The notes under the pieces: model-generated
What the model saw: only the letters and a program-made list of their open reading frames with translations
What the model was told of the DNA's origin: nothing
Database searches by the model: none
Assembly (NCBI RefSeq): GCF_001429295.1
Contig: NZ_LMJL01000012.1
Location: 1,291,475-1,355,474, forward strand
Direction of reading: 5' to 3'
Length of the DNA stretch: 64,000 nt
From: Flavobacterium sp. Root935
Lineage (GTDB): Bacteria > Bacteroidota > Bacteroidia > Flavobacteriales > Flavobacteriaceae
Translations under genes and position numbers: made by a program
Shown: piece by piece, positions 8,838-15,457 of the stretch
Layout: each line of letters begins with the position of its first letter
How positions within the stretch are numbered: the first letter of the stretch is position 1

Positions 8838-9305
8838 ATGAAAAACAATACAGAAATAGCGAATCGTTTTAGAGAAGTCATTTTAAACGGAACTTGGATT
8901 GCCAACACAAATTACAAAGACCAACTACAGAATCTAAATTGGGAGATAGCAGTTACTCCATTTCAAAATTTAAATACGATCGCACTTTTAGCGCAGCACA
9001 TTCATTATTACATTAACGGAATAAATAATGTTTTTAAAGGCGGAACGCTGGATATAAAAGATAAATTCAGCTTTGACTTTCCTCCTATTCATTCACAGCA
9101 AGAATGGGAAAACTTTTTAATTAAATTTTGGAATGAAGCTGAAGAATTCGCTTCGCTGGTTGAGGAAATGCCAAATGAAAAATTAGATCAAGCTTTTGTT
9201 GATGAAAAATACGGAACTTACAAAAGAAATATCGAAGCTATGCTGGAACATAGTTATTATCATTTAGGACAAATCGTATTGATCAAAAAACTATTGACAA
9301 ATTAA
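8838..9305 (+). CDS. DinB-like four-helix bundle protein
   Basis: 155 residues from ATG 8838; an in-frame TTG two codons earlier is less likely. The pattern of an N-terminal helix with LAQHIHYYINGI and a C-terminal HSYYHLGQIVLIKKLL matches the DinB/YfiT superfamily, in which three His usually bind a metal (here His at AQHIHYY and HSYYH). Members act as small thiol- or glutathione-transferase-like enzymes or stress proteins; the substrate is unknown. Confidence 0.7.
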   Translation: MKNNTEIANRFREVILNGTWIANTNYKDQLQNLNWEIAVTPFQNLNTIALLAQHIHYYINGINNVFKGGTLDIKDKFSFDFPPIHSQQEWENFLIKFWNEAEEFASLVEEMPNEKLDQAFVDEKYGTYKRNIEAMLEHSYYHLGQIVLIKKLLTN

Positions 9306-9331
9306 AAATATTTAAAAGCCAAAAACGATCC

Positions 9332-10048
9332 ATGAAAAAAATTGCCATTTTGTTAGTGGGTTTTATTTTCTTTTCAAGTTGTAAAGATGAGAAGAAAGCA
9401 GAAACAAAAGAATTGACAAACCAAGAATTGAACAAAACTGAAAACGAAAACTTTGTTTTAACCGTAGAAAAAATCGACTCGACACAATTTCCAGCTTCAA
9501 TAAAATATGAAGGTTTTGTAAAAAATGCTGTTCGATGGAAAGATAAATTGGGCGATAATATTGTTATTACTACTGAGACAGGATATCATATCAACAAAAA
9601 ATTCGAGCATGAATTTGAAGACAGTTCTGATGCTGAATTGTTTGCGTATCATTTTATTGTTTCTGGAAATGAAGTAAAACAAACTTGGAAAGTTTACGAT
9701 TTTATTGCAGACTGCCCAGTTGATATTGTGGCTTCGTTTGTAAAAAATACTTTTCAAGTAACTGATTTAAACAATAACGGAATCGCTGAAACTTGGCTGA
9801 TGTACAAAACAACCTGCCACGGTGATGTGAGTCCGTGTGACATGAAAATTATTATGTATGAAGGAAGCACAAAATATGCGGTGCGCGGCGAAAGCAGAGT
9901 TCAAGTTGGAGTTCTCGACAACGGCGAAAAACAATTTATTGGCGGTGAATATAAATTGGATGAAAATTTCAAAAAAGGTCCAAAAGTTTTTAAAGAATTT
10001 GCCCAAAAATTATGGAAAGATAATTTGATTGAAAATTGGGAGGATTAA
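9332..10048 (+). CDS. Hypothetical lipoprotein
   Basis: 238 residues with a lipoprotein signal peptide (ILLVGFIFFSSC, Cys near residue 17). The mature protein starts with a Lys/Glu-rich linker and contains ADCPVDIVASF, DLNNNGIAETWLMYKTTC and HGDVSPCDMKIIMYEG, so at least three Cys that could form disulfides, and a DxNNNG loop like that of the lipoprotein at 8.3 kb. The two proteins and the DinB-like gene lie in one direction with short gaps and may be coexpressed. No named domain is recognised. Confidence 0.7.
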   Translation: MKKIAILLVGFIFFSSCKDEKKAETKELTNQELNKTENENFVLTVEKIDSTQFPASIKYEGFVKNAVRWKDKLGDNIVITTETGYHINKKFEHEFEDSSDAELFAYHFIVSGNEVKQTWKVYDFIADCPVDIVASFVKNTFQVTDLNNNGIAETWLMYKTTCHGDVSPCDMKIIMYEGSTKYAVRGESRVQVGVLDNGEKQFIGGEYKLDENFKKGPKVFKEFAQKLWKDNLIENWED

Positions 10049-10107
10049 AGGATTTTATATAATTCGGAAATTCACTAAATTTATTCTTAAATTCTAATCT
10101 ATTTAAA

Positions 10108-10473
10108 ATGAGAAAATTAATTTTAGCTTTTGTTCTTTTAATTGGTTTATCGACAAGTGCACAAACTTCTAAAGAGCTTATTGGAAAATGGCAATTGGTA
10201 AAATGGACCAAAAACGGTAAGGACAAAAATATTCAGGAATATTATAAAACCGATCAGGTTTTTCAGGTTTTTAAAGAAAATGGTGATTTTGAAAGTTTGG
10301 TTGGCGACGAATCGCACAAAGCGAAATGGAAGTTGTCTAAAGACAATAAAGAGCTTACTATTATTGCAATCTTAATGCCTGTAAAATTTAGTATTGACTA
10401 CTTTGATACTCAGAAAAGAATTATTACAACTCCACAAATTGGTACTTTTGAGTATAAAAAAGTAATCGAATAA
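10108..10473 (+). CDS. Secreted lipocalin-like protein
   Basis: 121 residues, Sec signal peptide (MRKLILAFVLLIGLSTSAQ). The mature protein opens with SKELIGKWQLVKWTKNGK, the G-x-W motif of small Bacteroidota lipocalin-like proteins, followed by beta-rich sequence (FQVFKENGDFESL, KWKLSKDNKELTII) compatible with a small barrel. Ligand unknown. Start chosen at the ATG giving the signal peptide. Confidence 0.7.
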   Translation: MRKLILAFVLLIGLSTSAQTSKELIGKWQLVKWTKNGKDKNIQEYYKTDQVFQVFKENGDFESLVGDESHKAKWKLSKDNKELTIIAILMPVKFSIDYFDTQKRIITTPQIGTFEYKKVIE

Positions 10474-10506
10474 TCGAATTTAAAAAGGATTTTATGAAAA
10501 CAAAAT

Positions 10507-10584
10507 GTTCTATCCCAGCCCCGATAGAGCCGATATCCTCGTAATGAAATGGAGAGATAAAGGTGAAAGCGGGACTAAAAGTTC
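10507..10584 (+). ncRNA. Candidate structured RNA / GC-rich repeat element
   Basis: A GC-rich island in an AT-rich 209-base gap. GTTC...TCCC at the left pairs with GGGAC...GTTC at the right, GATATCC pairs with GGAGAGAT inside, and CCCCGAT/AAAGCGGG add further pairing. From memory, similar AGCCCCGAT...GAAAGCGGGA blocks recur between genes in Flavobacterium. Could be a dispersed repeat, a transcript-end structure or a small RNA. Confidence 0.35.
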
Positions 10585-10635
10585 TTGTGAAAACCTGTAT
10601 TTCTGCTTCTAAAAATAAATCAAAAAAAGGCATAG

Positions 10636-10663
10636 TTGTTGAAAGTTAAAAAAGATATATTTA
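10636..10663 (+). promoter_or_regulatory. Promoter (TTG, TATATTTA) of the 10.7 kb lipoprotein gene
   Basis: TTG at 10636-10638 and TATATTTA at 10656-10663 (7 of 8 to TAnnTTTG) with 17 bases between, 20 bases before the ATG. Confidence 0.55.
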
Positions 10664-10682
10664 CACCTTCAAAAGAAATACT

Positions 10683-11870
10683 ATGCAAAAAACTACTTTA
10701 CTATTTTTTATATTCTTTTTGGCTCTTTCTTCCTGCGGCGTAAAAACGACTCAGGCATTGATAAGCGACGGAAATTATGATGGTGCTATTGACCGCGCTG
10801 TTGAAGCATTGAGAACTAATAAGGATTCGAAAGGAAAACAAGATTATGTGTATTTACTCGAAGAGGCTTTTGCAAAAGCGAAAGACCGAGATCTGCGTGA
10901 TCTGGAAATGCTGTCGAAAGATGCAAATCCTGCCAATGCAGAGCGTATTTATAATACTTATTTACAGCTGAATAACCGTCAGGAAAAAATTAGTCCGATT
11001 TTGCCTTTGAAATTAATAAAGCAAGGCAGAAATGCGAATTTTGCATTTGACAATTATTCAAACGAAATTGTAAACAGCAAAAATGCGCTTTCAAAATATT
11101 TGTATGAGAATGCTTCTGCACTTCTAAAATCGAATAACAAAATGGATTTTAGAAAGGCGTATGATGATTTTTCGTATTTGGAAAGTATTAATCCTGGGTA
11201 TAAAAATACCAAAAAATTAATGGATGATGCACTTTTTAAAGGAACCGATTTTGTGGATGTTTATGCAAAAAACGAAACCAATATGGTAATTCCTAAGATG
11301 CTTCAGGATGATTTGCTGGATTTTAAAACTTACGGATTAAATGATAAATGGACAGTTTATCATAGTGCAAGACAAAAAAATGTAAACTATGATTATAGTT
11401 TGATTATTAATTTTAGGGATATATATATTTCTCCAGAACAAATTAAAGAAAAAGAATTCAGCAAAGAGAGACAGATAAAAGATGGTGTAAAAACGCTTTT
11501 GGACAACCGCGGAAGACCTGTAAAAGATAGTTTGGGCAGAGAAATAAAAGTAGATAATTATAAAATTCTTCGTGCTACAGTTTATGAATTTAGACAATTT
11601 AAATCGTGTCAGGTAACGGCAAAAATCGATTATGTGGATTTAAAATCGAATCAGCTGGTGCAAACGTTTCCAATAAGCAGCGAATTTGTTTTTGAGAATA
11701 TTTATTCGAAATATAAAGGGGATCGAAATGCTTGTGAAGACAATTATCAAACTTATTTTGCAAAACGACCAGTTCCGTTTCCTAATAACGAACAAATGGT
11801 TTTTGATACAGGTGAAGACCTGAAAGCTAAGCTAAAAGATATTATTGTTCGCAATAAATTTAGAAGATAA
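10683..11870 (+). CDS. Hypothetical TPR-like lipoprotein
   Basis: 395 residues. Lipoprotein signal (FFLALSSCGVKTTQ, Cys near residue 18) followed by ALISDGNYDGAIDRAVEALR, a TPR-like helix pair, and more helical sequence to about residue 200. The C-terminal half is beta-rich, with RDIYISPEQIKEKEF, ATVYEFRQFKSCQVTAKIDY and TFPISSEFVFENIYSKYKGD. The architecture suggests an envelope-associated scaffold. It is a single unit with its own promoter and terminator. No specific function can be given. Confidence 0.75.
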   Translation: MQKTTLLFFIFFLALSSCGVKTTQALISDGNYDGAIDRAVEALRTNKDSKGKQDYVYLLEEAFAKAKDRDLRDLEMLSKDANPANAERIYNTYLQLNNRQEKISPILPLKLIKQGRNANFAFDNYSNEIVNSKNALSKYLYENASALLKSNNKMDFRKAYDDFSYLESINPGYKNTKKLMDDALFKGTDFVDVYAKNETNMVIPKMLQDDLLDFKTYGLNDKWTVYHSARQKNVNYDYSLIINFRDIYISPEQIKEKEFSKERQIKDGVKTLLDNRGRPVKDSLGREIKVDNYKILRATVYEFRQFKSCQVTAKIDYVDLKSNQLVQTFPISSEFVFENIYSKYKGDRNACEDNYQTYFAKRPVPFPNNEQMVFDTGEDLKAKLKDIIVRNKFRR

Positions 11871-11891
11871 TTATCTCATATTAAAATACAT

Positions 11892-11922
11892 AAAAGGCGC
11901 TTTTTTAATGCGCCTTTTTTTT
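11892..11922 (+). terminator. Rho-independent terminator
   Basis: AAAAGGCGC and GCGCCTTTT flank a TTTTTTAAT loop, followed by T residues. Confidence 0.85.
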
Positions 11923-11963
11923 GTTTTCAAAATAAATCAATAAAAAATATTGTTTTTTTTATT

Positions 11964-12005
11964 ACGCAACCAAAAAGTTGCGTATATTTGCAACTAATTA
12001 GTTGC
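11964..12005 (+). promoter_or_regulatory. arsR-type promoter with two GCAAC/GTTGC palindromes
   Basis: -7 box TATATTTG at 11983-11990. ACGCAAC (11964-11970) and GTTGCGT (11977-11983) form one inverted repeat ending in the box. GCAACTAATTAGTTGC (11990-12005) is a perfect 16-base palindrome just after it. The paired half-site GCAAC suggests autoregulation by the ArsR-type protein encoded immediately downstream. Confidence 0.7.
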
Positions 12006-12020
12006 GCAAATATAAAAAAA

Positions 12021-12347
12021 ATGAAACGAGATATTTTTCAGGCTATTGCCGATCCGACACGTAGAGCAATTTTAGTTTTGATTTCTTCGACTGCATTAAC
12101 CCCAAATGCTATCGCAGAACAGTTTGAAACTACAAGACAAGCCGTTTCTAAACACATCAAAATATTGAATGAATGTGATTTATTGGAAGAAAAAAAATTA
12201 GGAAGAGAAATTTACTATCAACTTAAAATAGATAAAATGAAAGAAATAGATCACTGGCTGGAGCAATTCAAAAAGATTTGGGAACAGCGTTTTGATCAAT
12301 TGGATCAGGTATTAATGAATTTAAAATCTAAAGAAAATGAAATCTAA
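12021..12347 (+). CDS. ArsR-family winged-helix transcriptional regulator
   Basis: 108 residues from ATG 12021. Typical ArsR sequence: RDIFQAIADPTRRAIL at the start, NAIAEQFETTRQAVSKHIKIL as recognition helix, EEKKLGREIYYQL as the wing, and a C-terminal helix WLEQFKKIWEQRFDQLDQVL. It lacks the CxC metal motif of ArsR/SmtB and belongs to the group normally linked to SRPBCC (AHSA1) genes, which is the case here: the next gene overlaps its last 11 bases. It probably represses its own operon through the palindromes at 11964-12005. Confidence 0.9.
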   Translation: MKRDIFQAIADPTRRAILVLISSTALTPNAIAEQFETTRQAVSKHIKILNECDLLEEKKLGREIYYQLKIDKMKEIDHWLEQFKKIWEQRFDQLDQVLMNLKSKENEI

Positions 12348-12837
12348 TCTCTTAATGAATTTTTCTGTAGACAAGGAAAATAAAACTGTCAATGTAAAAC
12401 GCAAATTTAATGCGTCATTATCAAACGTTTGGTCTGCTTGGACAGATGCCGCAATTTTAGATTTGTGGTGGGCGCCGGCTCCATTTAAATCTAAAACAAA
12501 GTTTATGGAGTTTAGAGAAGGCGGCAAAAGATTATACGCCATGGTAAGTCCAGAAGGAGAAGAACGCTGGGCAGTTTTTGAATATACTTCAATTTCTCCT
12601 AAAACAAATTTTAAACATTCATCTACTTTCTGCGATGCAGAAGGGGTTCCTAATTCTGATTTAGGCAGTTCTTACTGGGACATTAATTTCTCTGAAAATG
12701 GTGATTCTACAATTGTGGATATTGCTATTAAGCGCGGCAGTTTAGAAGAATTAGAAAAAATAATTGAAATGGGATTCAAAGAAGGCTTTACAAGCGCACT
12801 GCAAGGATTAGAAAAAATTCTGGAAGCAAAAAAATAA
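12337..12837 (+). CDS. SRPBCC (AHSA1/START-like) protein, copy 1
   Basis: 166 residues. SRPBCC fold signature: NVKRKFNASLSNVWSAWTDAA, then LDLWWAPAPFKSK, FREGGKRLYAMVSPEGEE and a C-terminal long helix EMGFKEGFTSALQGLEKILE lining the hydrophobic pocket. Such proteins bind small hydrophobic ligands and are often of unknown role beside ArsR regulators. Translationally coupled to arsR (11-base overlap). It is the divergent sister of the next gene. Confidence 0.85.
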   Translation: MKSNLLMNFSVDKENKTVNVKRKFNASLSNVWSAWTDAAILDLWWAPAPFKSKTKFMEFREGGKRLYAMVSPEGEERWAVFEYTSISPKTNFKHSSTFCDAEGVPNSDLGSSYWDINFSENGDSTIVDIAIKRGSLEELEKIIEMGFKEGFTSALQGLEKILEAKK

Positions 12838-12857
12838 AATCTTTCTACAAAATAACT

Positions 12858-12909
12858 ATTAATGAATTTAAAATCTAAAGAAAATGAAATCGAATCTATT
12901 AATGAATTT
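12858..12909 (+). repeat. Second copy of the arsR 3' tail (tandem duplication junction)
   Basis: 12858 onward repeats 12311 onward almost base for base (ATTAATGAATTTAAAATCTA and further), an offset of 547 bases. In the left copy this sequence is the last coding part of arsR plus the start of SRPBCC copy 1; in the right copy the arsR part is a non-functional leader. Confidence 0.85.
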
Positions 12910-13384
12910 TACTGTAAATAAGGAAAATAATACCGTAAATGTAAAACGTGAGTTTAATGCCCCGTTGTCAAATGTATGGTCTGCTTGGACAGAAGCTGCT
13001 ATTTTAGATCAATGGTGGGCGCCTGCTCCTTGGAAATCGCGCACAAAAAGCATGGATTTTAAAGAAGGCGGAAGAAGATTATATGCAATGGTTGGTCCCG
13101 AAGGTGAAGAACATTGGGCAATTGCAGATTTTACTTCTATTAGTCCAAAAACTAATTTTAAATATAAGGATGCTTTTAGCGATAGTGAAGGAAATTTGAA
13201 CACAGATTTTCCACGCTCAAATTGGGATGTGACTTTTTCGGAAGAAGGAGATCATACTTTTGTTGATATAGTAATCAAACACGACAAACTTTCTGATTTG
13301 GAAGCAATCATTCAAATGGGCTTTAAAGAAGGCTTTACCATTGCAATGGAAGGTTTGGATGAGATTTTTGCTAAACAAGTATGA
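12884..13384 (+). CDS. SRPBCC (AHSA1/START-like) protein, copy 2 (tandem duplicate)
   Basis: 166 residues, same length and layout as copy 1 (NVKREFNAPLSNVWSAWTEA, LDQWWAPAPWKSR, FKEGGRRLYAMVGPEGEE, MGFKEGFTIAMEGLDEIF). By eye roughly two thirds identical, with most change in the middle (DAFSDSEGNLNTDF versus STFCDAEGVPNSDL), the ligand-pocket side, so the two may bind different ligands. The bases before its ATG repeat the 3' end of arsR, showing how the duplication arose. Followed by a terminator that closes the three-gene operon. Confidence 0.85.
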   Translation: MKSNLLMNFTVNKENNTVNVKREFNAPLSNVWSAWTEAAILDQWWAPAPWKSRTKSMDFKEGGRRLYAMVGPEGEEHWAIADFTSISPKTNFKYKDAFSDSEGNLNTDFPRSNWDVTFSEEGDHTFVDIVIKHDKLSDLEAIIQMGFKEGFTIAMEGLDEIFAKQV

Positions 13385-13410
13385 GCAATTTTGGTTGTGC
13401 AATTATATTT

Positions 13411-13435
13411 AATCCTGCGTATGCAGGATTTTTTT
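13411..13435 (+). terminator. Rho-independent terminator of the arsR-SRPBCC operon
   Basis: AATCCTGC and GCAGGATT around GTAT, followed by T residues. Confidence 0.85.
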
Positions 13436-13489
13436 GTATTTTCGATTTGAAAACATAAACTATCTTGTGACCACTTAAACAGACAAATA

Positions 13490-13873
13490 ATGAAATTCTT
13501 GAGTTTACTTTTTTTATTCGTTTCAGTTACCGCTTTTTCTCAAAACAGATATGAGCTTTCGGATGAAGGCAAAGATAAATTCTATCTTTCAGATTCTATT
13601 TCGGATCTTGCTAATGCCGGCAAAATTACGCCTCATCCAATAGTAGTTGTTGATGGAATTCCTCATCGTTATCAGGATTTAGAAAAAGAAAAACTAGTAC
13701 TTTCTAAAATTGAAATCAAAAAAATTATTACCCTCGAAAAGCAAGCTGGCTTAAAAATTTATGGAAATTACGGCGAAGCAGGAGTTATAGTTATAACTAC
13801 AAATAGAAACAGTTACCATAAGCCGGAACAAGAAATAAGACCAGATCAAATACAGCAACATATTGAAAAATAA
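13490..13873 (+). CDS. Small secreted protein resembling a TonB-receptor plug segment
   Basis: 127 residues with a Sec signal (LSLLFLFVSVTAFSQ). The mature part carries PIVVVDGIPHRYQDLE, IEIKKIITLEKQAGLKIYG and GEAGVIVITTNRN, the sequence pattern found in the plug domain of SusC/TonB-dependent receptors (VVDGxP... YGxxGxxGVIxITT), but there is no barrel, no TonB box and no room for one. Stand-alone plug-like proteins of this size recur in Bacteroidota, sometimes beside antirepressor or TonB-like genes; the role is unknown. Confidence 0.7.
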   Translation: MKFLSLLFLFVSVTAFSQNRYELSDEGKDKFYLSDSISDLANAGKITPHPIVVVDGIPHRYQDLEKEKLVLSKIEIKKIITLEKQAGLKIYGNYGEAGVIVITTNRNSYHKPEQEIRPDQIQQHIEK

Positions 13874-13913
13874 TGAACAAATTCAAAGAAGTAAGCAAAC
13901 TTAAACTAGCATA

Positions 13914-13946
13914 AATAAAAAACCTCGAAAAGTAATTTCGAGGTTT
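13914..13946 (-). terminator. Bidirectional-looking hairpin between convergent genes
   Basis: AACCTCGAAA and TTTCGAGGTT around AGTAA. The T run on the minus strand is the better one, so it best serves the gene at 13966-14361. Confidence 0.7.
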
Positions 13947-13965
13947 GAAATTTTAAACAGACAAT

Positions 13966-14361
13966 CTAATCATAAATTTCAACAATTGGATTCACTTTAA
14001 TAAACTCTGTTTTATCATTTTTTCTTTTAACTAGATAAACCGTAGAGTTACTAAAAAAGTTTACCAATTCAGAGTTATTCAATTTGTTCTTTTTGTTTTT
14101 ATTGTAGTATTTTGAAGTTCTTACAAAATCTTTAAGACACAGCACTTCTTTAGGTTTTAAGTCATTTACAATTTCGACTCCTTTAAAATAAAATACTTCA
14201 TCTTCATTTTTGTCTTTTAATAAAAACTTATTTGGGCTAGTTTTGGATTCGACAATGTATGAATCATCTAATTTAAAAAAAAATGTGCCATTCGATTTTT
14301 CTTGAGCATATAAACTGAATCCAAATAAGAATGCCGCATATAAATATATATATTTTTTCAT
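13966..14361 (-). CDS. Secreted hypothetical protein
   Basis: 131 residues with a signal peptide (MKKYIYLYAAFLFGFSLYAQ). The mature part is Lys-rich and beta-strand-like (GTFFFKLDDSYIVESKTSP, EVFYFKGVEIVNDLKPKEVL, STVYLVKRKNDKTEFIKV). I recognise no family. It lies upstream of gene debris and may be a remnant of a small accessory cluster, but its frame and signal peptide are intact. Confidence 0.6.
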   Translation of the reverse strand: MKKYIYLYAAFLFGFSLYAQEKSNGTFFFKLDDSYIVESKTSPNKFLLKDKNEDEVFYFKGVEIVNDLKPKEVLCLKDFVRTSKYYNKNKKNKLNNSELVNFFSNSTVYLVKRKNDKTEFIKVNPIVEIYD

Positions 14362-14429
14362 AACTCGATTTTAAAAATAGGTAATTGAATTTTGGTACAT
14401 AATATAAAAGTACAATTATTTTGCACTTT

Positions 14430-14669
14430 TTATGGACAAGAAACTGTTTTACCTAAAATAGGCACTCTACTTGCTAACGAATTAATCGAAGTTTTTTTGT
14501 CTTCAGGCAAATCCGTCCAAGCTTTTACATTACTATCCTTTAAACCTCCCCAAGCCATAGCCTCATAGAAAGCGTCGCTTGGCTCTTCTCCATAATAATT
14601 AGTATAATTGTTATAATCAGCACTTAAAAATCTTAATAAATTAAAAATTACAGAAAACCGTAAATACAT
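14430..14669 (-). pseudogene. Probable 3' remnant of a larger gene
   Basis: A 79-codon frame. The N-terminal third (MYLRFSVIFNLLRFLSADYN) looks like non-coding AT-rich sequence read through, while the C-terminal part (DAFYEAMAWGGLKDSNVKAW, ASRVPILGKT) looks like a genuine folded-protein C-terminus of the type seen in large secreted proteins. No ribosome-binding site or credible start is seen. I take it as a fragment; an intact small gene is the alternative. Confidence 0.35.
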
Positions 14670-14756
14670 AAAATAAAACTTTCAACTTTATTTTTTTAGT
14701 CACCTTTAAACAAATTTACAATCATTTTTTTTCACTAAAAACTAAGTGATAATGCA

Positions 14757-14764
14757 TATATTTG
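14757..14764 (+). promoter_or_regulatory. -7 promoter box (TATATTTG)
   Basis: Exact TAnnTTTG, 18 bases before the ATG of the truncated membrane-protein frame at 14783. No TTG at the right distance. Confidence 0.4.
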
Positions 14765-14782
14765 TAAGTAAAGACCAGTAAA

Positions 14783-14950
14783 ATGAACAACATATTTACT
14801 AACATCTTAAGCTATTCGATTATTTCAACATTGATTACTTTAATCATTACAAGAATTATTCAGGGAAGGGTTCAAAGCTTATTTGATAAGAAGCTTGAAA
14901 GCGTCAAAAAAGAACATACTTTAGAAATCGCACAATTTCAAGTTCTTTAA
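14783..14950 (+). pseudogene. Truncated membrane-protein gene, N-terminal part only
   Basis: 55 codons: a single N-terminal membrane helix (ILSYSIISTLITLIITRII) followed by the start of a coiled helix (FDKKLESVKKEHTLEIAQFQ), which then stops. The membrane anchor plus K-x-E-V-K-K-x-H-x-L-E-I-A-x-F-Q pattern is the beginning of a family of longer coiled-coil membrane proteins as I remember them; here the rest is missing and a GNAT gene starts 30 bases later. Most likely a deletion remnant; a genuine micro-protein is possible. Confidence 0.45.
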
Positions 14951-14979
14951 AAATTGCTAAAGAATTGGTTTGTCTTCAA

Positions 14980-15408
14980 ATGATTATTCATGAAAAAATT
15001 CAACTAAAAATCGACAATGAAATCATCAAACTGACGGATGATTATAAGCACGAATTATTGGATTTGGTCAATTTAGTGCAGCCTGGGTATTTTAAACCAA
15101 AAACAACTTCACTGGGAAATTATTACGGAATCTTTGTTGATCAAAAATTAGTTGCTGTCGCAGGTGAACGAATGAAAATGAATGATTTTACAGAAGTCAG
15201 CGCTATTATCACACATCCCGATTATACTGGAAAAGGATATGCCAAACAATTGACTGCATATGTTGTAAACCAAATTTTTACAGAAAACAAAACTCCTTTT
15301 TTACATGTTGTTGAGAGTAATATTGGTGCAATCAAATTATATGAAAAACTTGGTTTTGTTACCAGAAGAAAAATGAGTTTCTGGAATATTACAAAATACG
15401 AAGATTGA
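14980..15408 (+). CDS. GNAT-family N-acetyltransferase
   Basis: 142 residues from ATG 14980. Acetyl-CoA-binding motif A is visible: ITHPDYTGKGYAKQLTAYVV (the R/Q-x-x-G-x-G/A variant, here T-G-K-G-Y-A), followed by FLHVVESNIGAIKLYEKLGF (motif B). The upstream strand YYGIFVDQKLVAVAGERM fits the fold. FR47-like subfamily; substrate unknown. It precedes a hairpin shared with the convergent comM gene. Confidence 0.85.
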   Translation: MIIHEKIQLKIDNEIIKLTDDYKHELLDLVNLVQPGYFKPKTTSLGNYYGIFVDQKLVAVAGERMKMNDFTEVSAIITHPDYTGKGYAKQLTAYVVNQIFTENKTPFLHVVESNIGAIKLYEKLGFVTRRKMSFWNITKYED

Positions 15409-15421
15409 TACTTTAAAAAAA

Positions 15422-15452
15422 TATAGTCCTGATATTATTTATCAGGACTATA
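15422..15452. terminator. Bidirectional hairpin between GNAT and comM genes
   Basis: TATAGTCCTGATA pairs perfectly with TATCAGGACTATA around TTATT; A/T runs on the left favour use by the minus-strand gene. Confidence 0.75.
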
Positions 15453-15457
15453 CTAAC

